From contig JABRWF010000004.1 of assembly GCA_018343915.1 (NCBI GenBank), positions 3,224,001 to 3,288,000 of the forward strand: a DNA stretch of 64,000 bases, read 5' to 3'. This document shows positions 48,701 to 60,306 of this stretch, piece by piece. The stretch comes from Agroathelia rolfsii. Taxonomy: Eukaryota; Basidiomycota; Agaricomycetes; Amylocorticiales; Amylocorticiaceae. Below the pieces are notes generated by a model. The model did not search any database, was not told the DNA's origin, and saw only the letters and a program-made list of their open reading frames with translations. The position numbers and the translations under genes were made by a program. Each line of letters starts with the position of its first letter. The stretch's first letter is position 1.

Positions 48701-51700
48701 ACGAAATAGATACGTGCGACCTTCATCCCTTTCGGGAGTGCATACGGCCTACGGCTATTGGTACGGATCATTCAATCTTCCATCAATCATGCTTACCATC
48801 ATGTCAATTTGTACTCGATTAAACATTTGGACATGAGTGGTTTTTCAAATTTGAAGTCGACCATGGCGATGGAGGTAAGGGGCTTCCTGGCTGTCAATGG
48901 CTCCGAGCCCGAGCCGTCTTCCTCTGCCTTACCGTCTCAGGGGCTCAAATTCCGAGCCCTGTCCTCCGTCTTGTAGGCTCAGCAAGACGAACGTGGCAAT
49001 GCGGTCTTTTCTCGATGCATGTCGAGATAGGAAGCCTAGTTTGAAGATAGCAGATGAAGTGATCACGATTTCACAGAGCATATCATGCTGGACTAAAGCC
49101 AAAATCTCCTAGATAAGAATAAGAAGACTTGGGATTGGATAGGGCTCAGGTGAGAATTCGTAGTCTCCATTTAGCCTAGGATTAGAAATACACTTACCCT
49201 AATTACGTGTTGGAAGATGCATGTTAACCTTACCAGTGGACTGGAACCAACAAATATGGTATCAAAATTCATTTTTCCCTCTTCTCTTGTCGGATTTCGC
49301 TCTCCGTCTGCTGCATCAAGTTCAATCGTCTATGTTCGTTATTGGGACGCTGAACCCACTTGAGTCTAAATGGCGTGTCGCATCCCAGAACGCGGGCAAA
49401 GCAAAACCCTCATGAAGTACTTGCAGTATGTAAATCAGGCGACACGTCAGCGCTCACCATAACTATACTGGCAAAGGTGCCTGATAGTTTGATCCATTTT
49501 GCCCTTAGTTGGAAAGACCAAGACGATTCATGTCCCCCCTCGCACCGGTCGTTATATCGGGCATCTTTCTCTTCCGCCCTTTCCGTCGTCACTTGTCACC
49601 GGTGAACATATATTCCCCCATGTAAACAAACAAAAGTGCTACCGTAATCTAATTGTTCAAATTTGGCATGTCGTCGGCTTGGTCATGTCGCTCTATACCT
49701 CAACGACAAGATCTATGAATGATTCCCATATGAAACCAAGAGTCTATGGAAGTTCCGGGTCGACGCCTTGAAGGGCGAAGTGGGGGATTGGTAATTAATC
49801 AGATGAAATAGTATTCATATTTGGTGCTGATCCGACCCGACAACGCCTTGGCATACGGGGGTGATCGGTTTGTCTGCGTGGTCTTGCAGGCCATCGGCGA
49901 GCGATTGGTTGACTGAGGTGCTGAGAAATCATCAATAATAGCTTTAACCCCAGGGACGTAGCGGAATGTGCCGCCATCACTTGCATCCATGAGGGTGAGG
50001 TACTGGCAACCTCTACAGTGTAGTAGCCCACTATGTCTATCATAATCAGACAATGCCGCATTTTCTCCACGAATGACAGGCAGGGGAAAGCCCTACAATG
50101 ATGATGATGGATCATGGATGTATAAGCTAGGAAGTCAAAGATGGAACAAGTGTCAGAGAGCCTAGCGACGGACTGGCGAAGCAATAGTTAGTATCATGTT
50201 CATCATCAACATCAGCTGGACAAGTCACGTACTAGGAGCTGATGGTGAGTCACCCAACCTCAGGGCATTAGGTTTCAACCACCATCAGAGGTCTCCCGGA
50301 TCAGGGTTAGGGAGATAGACGAAAGCCGAGGGGACTAGGATTGGGCGGCCTTTGCAGATGAGAGAGATATGCAACAGTCCGAGTCTAGTTAGAGACAATA
50401 TGACAGAAAGGCGGAGACATCTGATTAATAAGAAGTCCCTTGAAGAGAGAAGAACCATCATAGCCTAGATAATTTCCATCGCGTGCATACGAGGAGCGCG
50501 TTGTAGCTATTTCTTCCTACCCCTAAAGATTAATGCTTGTGCCTGCCAGTCATCAGCGCCTGAGCGATCAGGCGCTTAACGCTTAGGTTTCAGACTTTGC
50601 CTGCCCTCCAACCTGGGCCCACCTTGTACCCATGTACATCACATGGAACAGCGTAAACACGTTAAAAAATAAGTATAAAAAAGGTCCGATAGGCTTCCCG
50701 AAGTCTAAGACGAAGGGGGACATGTGTGTAAATGCCAACTGGGCCGACTTCCTAGCATTGTAGCAGCAAGAGCGACAACGGTAGAAACCATGACGCCACT
50801 TGGTCTAACGACTCGTACACTTCATGGATGCTGCACCTAATGAAATATGGGCTTGCTTTCTGTTGGGGAAATCCCAACTAGTCATCATGATCACTCATAC
50901 TCTCCCTTATACCAATCGGGCTGATGCACCCTTACTGCTGTGCATTCTCCCGCACTATCCGATAATCTTCTGCACGCAAGCGGGTAGTCCGCAGACGCAA
51001 TGCGCGCTACGGATCCAGGCCATCAGTCCCGTAATAAAATCTCAACTCCCGGCTACCATGTGGAGGCGAGAAAAATCGGGCAAAAATCTCCCTCTTGTCG
51101 GTCGCACGCACAGTAGGTGTGTCCAGCACTGTGAAGATCCACATTTACGGATACCATTATCCGTTGCCAAACCGAGGATTTAGAACAAGGGAATGTCCCA
51201 GACAAGAGTAGAGATGTTTCATCACAGCATCAATATCGATGGGACAAGAAAGACAATTTTGGAAATGGACAGTAAGTGTGCGAACGGACGGCTAGGACAG
51301 TTCGTGTGAGACTATTGGAGCGCAACGAGAACTAGAATTTCATAGAGATAGTCTATGAGACAAATATCGTCGATCCAAAGATAGCTGAGAGAAAACATAA
51401 ATAGCTTCTGTTCAACATTCAGTCGTCAAATAGTAGCTTACCATCTCGCGGAGTTAGAAGTATAGTCGAGAAAGAAAAATGAGGGAGTTGGGTTTGGAAG
51501 TCATAAATACGTATCTTTGGTTGCGTAAAAGTAGGCCGTCCGCTCAGAATGAGGCCGATCCCTGTCAAGTGAGTGATATTGCATCGCCTCAAGTCATTGT
51601 CACTCCTGGATAATCATATCATTCCAGGCGACACCACCAGGACAACTCATGATCCTATTCCTGAAACGAAAGCGGGTTGCAAAAAGAAGCGAGAAGACCA

Positions 51701-52430
51701 CCTGCGTCTCCCGCCTCCTTGATGTTTTCCAGCGTGTGACAGTATCCTGAAGAAGCACATGGATGAATGTTCAGAGAAAGAGACGTTGAAGTGGATTGCC
51801 ACCACCGCCTGAAAGGAGGCGGAACTTGAGTAGGATCATGTCGATGATCCGCAGGGTGAGGTTATTCATCAGATATATGATGCTCTGATATCCGAAGGGT
51901 GCTAAGGCTTTTCTTCTCTCTTGTCAGCCAGCTGTACAACCGTGCAGGGTTGGATTGGATTGGCGAAAATCCAGACAAAGTCCGAGACTCCGAGCAGCCC
52001 TCGTTGCCAACATTGCCAGCAAGATATATCAGACAGGCACTTGCAGTAGTTTTCTAAACATTAATCAGAACATAGCAGTGTTCATCCGTCTCCTCTGGTT
52101 CTTCGCCATCTGCCTATGAGAAAAAGATAAAAACAGAGAGGAAGGTCGACACCAAGGGAACAGAATAATTTGCCATTCGCTGGGTTTTTTTTTTTTTTTT
52201 TTTTCTCAAGGATTTGGAGCGCAACAATATGATACTTACATAAGCAGCAGCTGCTGTATTTAGAACCCCGCATAGGGCGGTACGTCAATCTATGACGCGT
52301 GCCATAGCTGTGCAATAGCCATGTCGTCTGTGAGGCTGTGGCTGCTGTACAGCAGCACCGCCTCTCCTTTGCTAGTCTCGTTGTCGTCGTCGTCGCCGTC
52401 TTATCCATCCGTAGTGATCAGACATCGTTG
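42731..52430. other. Gene-poor region, ~9.7 kb
   Basis: Separates the divergent starts of the HMG-box and kinase genes. The part next to the HMG gene has TA/GT (42928-42950) and GA (43011-43060) microsatellites. Plus-strand frames of 195 codons (43273-43860), 144 codons (46162-46596) and 119 codons (50824-51183) and a minus-strand frame of 129 codons (49795-50184) have no domain character. A T20 run is at 52185-52204. I see no transposon, tRNA or conserved RNA. Confidence 0.45.
43011..43060 (+). repeat. GA microsatellite upstream of HMG-box gene
   Basis: Interrupted GAGA repeat about 280-330 bases upstream of the assigned start of the minus-strand HMG gene; CT-rich on the coding strand, as in many fungal leaders. 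Confidence 0.8.
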
Positions 52431-54446
52431 ATGCATCTCTCCATTAAGGACGCAATTCTCCCTCAGCCTCCGTCGTACTCACATAAGAAGAATTATGAGA
52501 TTCATGAACAACTCGGAACCGGCAGCTTCGGCAAGGTCATGGTGGGCTCGGTTCTCCGGCGTGTAAATTGATGTGCAAATTGTTTACTGTTCCGACTTTG
52601 CCTAGAAAGCGACTTGGCATGTTCCTCGAGAGCAATTGGCAATTGCAGAGTCTGGTGCTGCAGCAGATCCATCACCTAAGGTCACCCGCGACGCACTCAA
52701 TGTCTCGAGTCCAACGTCGACACCGACAAACAAGACCCTCCTAGTTGCTCTCAAGCTGATACAAAAGAAAAAAGTCAAAGGCAATGAAGAGACTGTTTGG
52801 AGCGAGATGAAAGTCCTTCGTGGATTGTCCCACCCGAATATTGTCAAGTTTTATGAATGTTTCGAATCACGCAGCAAATATTATCTTGTATTTGAGCTGG
52901 CTACTGGTGGAGAGCTCTTCGATCGCATCCTCAAACGAGGCAGGTTCACAGAAAAGGACGCCAGTTTTGTTTGTTTTCGATGTAGCTATGCTATGCACGG
53001 ACAGCGTGCTTACTTTACTTTCTCTTAGGTTATTAAAGAAGTCTCTGAAGGCGTAAAATATCTTCATGACCGAGAGGTGGTTCACTGTGATTTGAAGTAA
53101 TACCCTTTAGACTTGTTCACTAGTATTGTATTCCTCACAACTTCCATCGTTGTAGACCAGAAAACATACTCTATCGTCATCAGGGAGAAGACTCAGATAT
53201 TGTTATATGCGACTTCGGAATGTATGTGATATTCATTTGCCTCATGGTCAAGACAAGCTAAAATTTCAATTTTGACTAGTGCAAAGCATTTAGATACTCC
53301 TGATGAGCACCTCCATGCACTCGCAGGATCGTATGGCTATGTAGCCCCTGAAGTCATAATACCAGAAATACGAGAGAAGAGCGGCTATGGGAAGGCCGTC
53401 GATCTCTGGAGCATCGGGTATTTCTCAATGTCTTTCCCAGCGTATAATTTTCAACACTCATTCGAACATCTAAGTGTAATCACATATGTACTTCTGTGTG
53501 GATACTCCCCATTCCGCTCTGAATCACCTCAAGCTCTGGCAAAAGAATGCATGCAAGGTCGTATTGAATTCCATGAGAAGTACTGGGCAAAGGTCAGCCA
53601 AACAGGCAAGTCTATCATGCAACGAGTTGTACCACCCCCTATGTGTCTAATCGTCCGTATCCATCAGCCAAGGATTTCATATTGGCACTACTAAAACCGG
53701 CTCCCAGTGAACGATTGACAGCTGACCAGACGCTCAAGCACCCTGTAAGCACGTCAAGATTCCTTTTTCCATTGAAGATTCCACAGCTGAATGCATCCGG
53801 ATCACAGTGGCTTTCCCCGGAAGAGCCGGAGAAGACAGAAGCAGCAGTTCCCGCAGCGCAACCTGAGGCGGCAATACCCCATGAACAAGAAGAACACAAC
53901 CTTCACGCAACCATCAAGGCCAACTTTGACGCCAAGGCGCGTTGGCGTTCTGCCATTCAGAATGTGCGTGCTGTTGGCCGTCTAGCCCACGCGGCCAGCC
54001 ATGCCTCCAAAGAGGACACATCCCCAAAGAATGGCGCCAGCAGCGAGCATTTACCAATCAGTCGCTCCACCACAGCCGAATCGTCTGGCAGTGGCTGGTG
54101 GCAGGGTCACAGGGAAGCAAATGGAGCTAGGAGCCCCACACCATCCCAACCTACCACACCCAACAGCGAAAGAAGTAAGCAAGAAGGGGGCCATGATGCC
54201 CTGGGTCAGGCTACCGCCGAGCCGACCAATATTTCTATAAATGTTCCAGCGAATGGTGCGGCTGACGAAGTCGTACAGCATGGGAATGATAATACCAACG
54301 AAGAGGATGACGATTGCACATTCGGTATGCCAGGATCGTTCTGCAAGCCTATATCCCCTACGAATGAAAAGCACCCCCAGGGGTCCGGCGGCCGAGGCGG
54401 TCAAGGCCCGAGCTGGACCCATGCATTTTGGCAACTGTGGAGCTAA
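52431..54446 (+). CDS. Ca2+/calmodulin-dependent-like Ser/Thr protein kinase, non-RD
   Basis: Start at 52431 ([16 protein letters not shown]). Kinase motifs in order: GTGSFGKV (P-loop), [10 protein letters not shown] (catalytic Lys), [30 protein letters not shown] (catalytic loop), [19 protein letters not shown] (APE), [21 protein letters not shown] (DxWSxG), and a C-lobe ending near [12 protein letters not shown]. The C-terminal exon carries [20 protein letters not shown], a basic amphipathic helix like the calmodulin-binding segment of fungal CaMKs, and then a disordered Ser/Pro/Asn-rich tail ending FWQLWS. About seven introns. The residue before the catalytic Asp is Cys instead of Arg, so it is a non-RD kinase. 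An in-frame hydrophobic extension upstream (from 52338) is read as leader sequence. Confidence 0.9.
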
Positions 54447-57400
54447 TAGGACTCGGAGCCTTCATGAAAGAGCACTGGCATAATCTTTTATATTGTGGCA
54501 AACTCGAAATACTTTTGTGATACCTTTATTTTAGATGACATTGAGATATTACTGATGTGGATGTTTCTTGGTTGTATTACTGTACATTGTTTCTTATTGA
54601 CAATGTATTTCTCAAACGACGTGTTCTGTATGTTGTAGTGTTGGTGACTATAAAAGTTTGTTGTGACCCGCAAACCCATCCCTAAACGGATAGCCGGGGG
54701 GGGGGGATTACTGCGGTTTGTTGATGATGGACATTATGTGGCAAACGGGTTAACGATTATCACCCACAGGTGATCCTGACTGTCTTTGGACAAGACATTT
54801 TGCTCAATTTCTCTTCGCCAACTATAACACCAATATCTGTAGAAGCTTTCTTGGGATATCATGACAATAACAACTGCGGAATAATATGGCTGTACGGAAA
54901 AGGAAGCTTAAAGTTCAAGGAGACACTCAGGCTGGCAGGGTTCACAAAACTTCTCTGGTGACTTCTTTTACGTACACGATACGCCGAGGAGCCATTTTCC
55001 AGAGGGCAAATTTGCTTGTGTGGCGTCCGGAGTCTCCTGATCCCTTTAAGCCCTATTAGCTTCAATGCTCTGATTGCTTGGGCTATCTGATCATGATGGA
55101 GACGACAAGATGATTGCTGATGGTTGCCCTTTGCTCATTATGCCAAAGGAGTAAGCTATCATCTAGCTCTCCAGCTTCTATCTGCATGTTGAATGGACTT
55201 TAGGCGCAGATACAGCTAGTAATCATTACCGTATCAACTCATTTCAATTTCATCCATTAACGATCAAATCTATGGAATATGCTTCGATAATCGCAGCTCG
55301 TTGACAAGATTATGGTTATAGTGGACATCGACCAAGCCTGTCAGTGCGACTGAGGACACACCTCGTGTCAATGGACAAGAGGGAAGGTATAAAAAAAAAA
55401 TTGTATTCGCGGATACAATTTGCCAGTAGCGCGGCGTGCGCGTGTGATGCCAATGGCCACGATGTTTTATTTAGCCATTTCTGGTATTTTCTTCAGGCAA
55501 GTCTTTCCACGTTGAACGAGCTTCCATTCCATGCCACTTTCTGCTCGTTGATGGCGTGCCCCTGTGCGCTGCCGACAACAGACTCTTAGAGTCATGCTTT
55601 TTAGGTAGGCTTCGTTCCGAGAACCCGAGCCCACTGGTAGTTGTATGTATGTGTTGGTAACTTATAACCCGGAAGGGTTTTGATAACTACTTTTTTGGAC
55701 CCACCCAAGTTGTATCATTCGATCCTCGTGTCTTCATCGCTTCTGATCTGCTTTTCATATGCCATCGTGACTGACTATGCCAAAACTTATATCCGCGGCT
55801 TGAACAATAGCGACGACACTTTAAATTTACTACTGATCATCATGCATCGATCATCCACGGTCGTGCGTTCTTACCACTTATGTGGCGAGTTTGGCAAGTG
55901 CATTACGAGATTGTAAGTCTCTTGTATCATTGGCATCATATTCCATTTATATTTTTCGGACATAACAATGCTTGAAGCCTTTGCAAAATGTCTAGGGAAG
56001 GAATAATGTCCTAGAACCCCAAGTGCATAGCTTACTAACTTTATTCAAGTTTGTTTTCGCCCTGGCTTCCATTCCCCCCTCCTCCTTTACGCCGCTTTGA
56101 CTGACAAACGCTGTCAATCTCCGACGATCCATGTGTTAGGGAAATCTAAGTAGTGCATTCACTGTCGTGCTCCATATTGATGGCAGGGTTGTTCAGCATT
56201 CTAGTACAGGCACAAAGCTTCAGACTGACAACGATGATATTAGTGGGGGGTAATTAAGAACCAAATCTTGACTTAATCAAGAGCTAAAACAATGGTGGTG
56301 CTGAGAGCAGGCCGATCGCCATTAGCCTCCTCAGTTGTCAATCATGATGCATGATGGACGAAGGGCCGAGGAGAAAACGCGTAGTGGCAGGCCAGCCAAG
56401 AAGCAAAAGGCCGACTATTTCGTGGCCGAGTGGAAATGGGCAATTACTAGACTGATTGATACCACTAGTAGATATTTTTAATAGTTAAAGCAGGGACAGA
56501 TTAGTCGCAGACTTATCGAACGACATAATGTTTGTTGACCTGCCGTTCCACTTCGTCTTCTCTTTGAGCTCGAAGGGATAGCCATTGTCTTAGTCTTAAA
56601 AAGCTGAGCTTTCAGCTCAAGTCAATCTACGATAAGGCTAAATATTCTTCAGCCTCCAATTTATCTTTTCCTTATGATATCAACCTCAATTGACGCGATT
56701 AACAACTATGGCAATTCAATGTTAGTGTTTGATTGTGTCATGTTCGAGCTCCATCCACTCCAACTTCGCTCGACCATTTATTTTGTTTTGTGTCTAGATA
56801 TGGAACTGGGTTTCAAAGGAAGTGGAAAAAGGAAAAACTGAAAAAAAAAGTCGCGTTGGTTCTTTCCAGTGATGAATAGAGCCTCCGAATTGCACGCAAT
56901 CGTGTGTTGATCATACTACCTGATCATGCCAGTGATTCATGACGGTTAACAAACTTTATCAAAGGTATTGAGCCAGTGACCACATGCTTGAACGAGCCAC
57001 TTCTCCGTAAGTCCGTATGAATACATGTTTCTCCTCATCGCCCCTACAGAATGTGCTTCTCTGAGAATGAAATGGGAAACTGAGGCCGCCGAGATGCTAA
57101 GCACTCCACTCTGCTTCCTTTGGGTAAACGTGAGCTCGGCACATGATCATATCTATCAAACTCAAGACCCAGGTTTTATCGTCGATCCAATACAGTGCAA
57201 CTAACCTCACAAAATCAAGGATTTAGAGTATTAGGTTTGGGGTGCCCATTGTTAGCATGAGATTGATCAAACCCATCGCATAACCCGAGGTAGCGCCTCT
57301 CGGGTCTGTCCCAGACCACTCTCCTCCTCACCGTCTGATTCTTCCTCTTCCATCTTCTTCGAGTTCCTCTACCCTAGCCCGTTCCGCCTCTCGTTATCTA

Positions 57401-58591
57401 GGGAGCCCCATTTTGCGCTGAGTCCAGAACCGGTATCTGCTCTGATAACCGTGGCATGAAGAAGAATGGGGAGTGGGGATGGGCGTTACGATATAATGAT
57501 GAGATGACATGCTATCGCCGCTCTGCGTTCCACCACACATCATGCATGATCGTGTCACGATTTTGCAGCTGCTCCATGGCCAAAAGAGTTTTTTCTTCTC
57601 GACTGATGGCCCGCCACGACACAATGTTAGGGTTATAGTGGTGCCATTACACAGCAGTGTGATGGACGAGCGTCAGGTGGAAAGTATAGAAAGGATTGTT
57701 AGCCCATTGCTCCATCAAACGGTTAGACCCCTGTCTTGGGCTTGATTGAAATCAAAACAAACAAAATAATAATAATGAACAACCATGCAGGCCTATGCAG
57801 GGGTCATAGTGCATACAATGACCTTGCTGGGCACTGTGCAAGGTCCATCGCCCTTTGCACCCACCAACGATGATCCGTATGCGATGCCTACGTTCTACAG
57901 CTTGTAACGGCTCTGCCATGGGTTGTCAACCTGATTCCTTGTCAGGGCAAACATGTCCATCATAACGCTGTCATCCGAGTCAAGTTTCGGTAGACATTAT
58001 ACACACCCAAGCCCGGCGCCTGGTACCGACCGACTCAGCCGCTCACGCAATACAAAATGTAATAACGTTTATATTCAAGTTCACGGCGAACTTGGTTTAG
58101 GTCGCTCCATTCCTGCTGACACACGGAAGAGGCTTGCGTCATGACGGCCATGACTCAGCTATGACAACGCCTTTCTCACATCATTCGCACAACTCCAGTG
58201 CAGTCGTGTAGAGTATTATGTGTACGCGCCGTGTTCCTCACTAATTGCTGGTGCGCATGGCGGTCACTGACAGAGCATGCGAATCCAATCACTCGGACTA
58301 TTTTGCTGGCTATTCTTGCACGTTGGCAGCTCTGCAGGCGGCGGAGTCCAGGTGACAAGTGGCTGACGAATGGTTTGTTCGGGCAGGTGCCGAAGTTCGG
58401 CAAGGGCCTTGGTCAGCAGAGCGTACAATGGTGGTGGTGGCCACAGCAGCTAGCTCGTCATCCTTTCGTGCTCGCGCGGAAAAAATTCATTCATCAAGAA
58501 TTATAAAAAATGCCAGACATGGTCGAGAGGTGAGCATCGTAATTGCCATCCCTCACCTGTACAGCACCTAGCATACCCATTACTCTCTAGG
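54447..58591. other. Gene-poor region, ~4.1 kb
   Basis: 3' flank of the kinase gene, then DNA with no supported gene, and the promoter of cystathionine gamma-lyase at the right. Contains a G9 run at about 54698, an A10 run near 55390, and ATGATGCATGAT-like motifs at 56343 and 57538. Frames near 57240-57620 look gag-like in base composition only; no motif is recognised. Confidence 0.45.
58151..58157 (+). promoter_or_regulatory. TGACTCA (Gcn4/Cpc1-type) site
   Basis: A perfect TGACTCA heptamer 441 bases upstream of the cystathionine gamma-lyase start. This is the binding site of the general amino-acid control factor Gcn4/Cpc1, a known regulator of sulfur amino-acid genes. Single short motif, so functional inference is weak. 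Confidence 0.35.
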
Positions 58592-60058
58592 ATGTCTCCT
58601 GCACGTATACTCGAAGATACCCACGCAAACGGTTCATCAGATAAGACTGCTCAACCCATCCTTGACGATCATACCAACGACGGGTTCGGCACCCGAGCCA
58701 TCCACGTAGGCTCAGAGCCCAGCACAGAGACAGGGGCCGTTATCCCGGCTATCTCTCTCAGCACTACCTATAAGCAAGAGAGCGTAGGTGTTCACAAAGG
58801 ATACGAGTACACTCGTTCTGGCAACCCCAACCGCGATGCTCTAGAGAGGACGCTGACGGCCATCGAGGCCGGCGCCGGCCAGGCACTCGCATTCGCATCT
58901 GGCTCCTCAGCTACGGCTACATTGCTGCAGTCGTTGGGTCCCGGTGCCCATGTTCTGAGTGTCAATGACGTCTATGGCGGAACCTTCAGGTACATGACCA
59001 AAGTCGCGGCCCAGAATCAGGGCCTCGAAGTTGATTTCGTGGAGCTCGAAGGTCTTGGTGAAGATGAGATCCGCAGTCACGTTCGTCCTAACACCAAGGT
59101 GAGCGTTTGGTTCTAATGATCGGTTGATTGTACATGATTGTGAATTCTAACTTGTTTGATATGATAGTTGATCTGGATCGAGACACCAAGCAATCCCACT
59201 CTGCGTGTATTGTCCATCCCAACTATCGCTCGTGTAGCACATACATCCCCATCGCAGCCGCTGCTGCTTGTCGACTCGACATTCCAATCACCTTTCTTCG
59301 CCTCCCCAATCCTCGCTGGCGCAGATATCGTCTTACATTCACTCACCAAATACATTAATGGCCACTCTGACATACTCGCTGGTGCAATTCTCCTGCCCTC
59401 TTCACCCACGCACGACGCCTTTGCAGCCAAACTACGCTTCTTGCAAAATGCCATCGGCGCTGTACCGAGTGCGTACGACTGCTGGCTTGCCCAACGCGGC
59501 GCCAAGACATTGCACCTGCGCATGAAAGCGCACGGGGAGAACGCCTTGCTCGTCGCGCGTGCACTAGCATCGAGCCCGTACGTGGACACGAATAGAATCG
59601 CTTATCCCGGCCTGGCCTCCCACCCACGCCACACACTTGCGTGGGAGGCACTTGCCCCCGTCGCTAAGCGATGGGTGACCTCTCTACAGACTTTCACGGG
59701 CGCCGAGGGTGACTTCCCGTACGGTGGCATGCTCTCATTCCATCCCAACCCGAGGCTGTTCTCCACTTCGGAGCAGCAGGCAGCGTTTGCCCACGCTTTC
59801 CTTGGCCATCTGCGACTGTTTACACTCGCAGAGAGCTTGGGTGGCGTCGAGAGTTTGTCAGAGCTGCCAGCGCTGATGACGCATGCGTCCATCCCCGAGG
59901 CGGAGCGTGCCAAGTTGGGCATCTCGGAGGGCATGGTCCGCCTCAGCGTTGGCGTTGAGGAGGGCGAGGACCTCGTCGCGGATGTCGTACAAGCTTTGGA
60001 GCGTGCAGCTGAGGATGTGCTGGGCTCGAAGAAAGCTGCGGCTATCGCTGTGGCATGA
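58592..60058 (+). CDS. Cystathionine gamma-lyase (PLP enzyme, transsulfuration)
   Basis: Two exons, 58592-59098 and 59168-60058, give 465 residues. A 30-residue N-terminal extension precedes the conserved GFGTRAIHVG start of the Cys/Met-metabolism PLP family. Other blocks: EYTRSGNPNRDALERTLTAIE, AFASGSSATATLLQSL, NDVYGGTFRYM, IWIETPSNPTLRV, LLVDSTFQSP (Asp about 205 binds the PLP ring nitrogen) and HSLTKYINGHSD, where Lys about 230 forms the Schiff base. The C-terminus has ESLGGVESL, MTHASIP and MVRLSVGVE. It cleaves cystathionine to cysteine, 2-oxobutyrate and ammonia and can release hydrogen sulfide. Cystathionine gamma-lyase fits better than gamma-synthase, but the distinction by eye is not absolute. 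It is convergent with the GH28 gene: only 248 bases separate the stop codons. Confidence 0.92.
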
Positions 60059-60124
60059 AAAAAATATGCTGGTATGCTTTCTTGCCTGCTCGCCATTGAC
60101 GATGTCATCTTGGTTGTGTGAAAT

Positions 60125-60306
60125 GTGACTTTTCACGATCACATAGATGTACTTTTTTTTCTGTGTATTTATTGGATTTTTACCTGTACAAATAGAAATA
60201 ATGATGATGTACAACAGTCCAAACGTTTATATATACAGATCCTGATTTCTGCTGCTGCAGGAGTGATGAACTTGCTTCCCCAACATACCCTTCTTTCAGA
60301 GAGCTG
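60125..60306. repeat. 3' flank duplicated beside second GH28 copy (unit 1)
   Basis: This stretch, immediately 3' of the GH28 stop, closely resembles 63680-63841 next to the second copy: shared blocks include a CACATAGAT element, TTATTGGATTTT, ACCTGTACA, AATAATGAT and CAGATCCTG. It shows that the duplication unit extends past the coding region. Confidence 0.8.

Noticed and set aside
49795..50184. Overlapping minus-strand frames of 129 and 84 codons
   Set aside because: Two frames compete over the same DNA and neither shows a domain; not enough to call a gene.
50824..51183. Plus-strand 119-codon frame
   Set aside because: Mixed composition without motif, no splice-linked neighbour exon found.
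57240..57420. Possible retroelement gag-like fragment
   Set aside because: Only Glu/Arg-rich composition on the minus strand; no zinc knuckle, protease, reverse transcriptase or terminal repeats seen.
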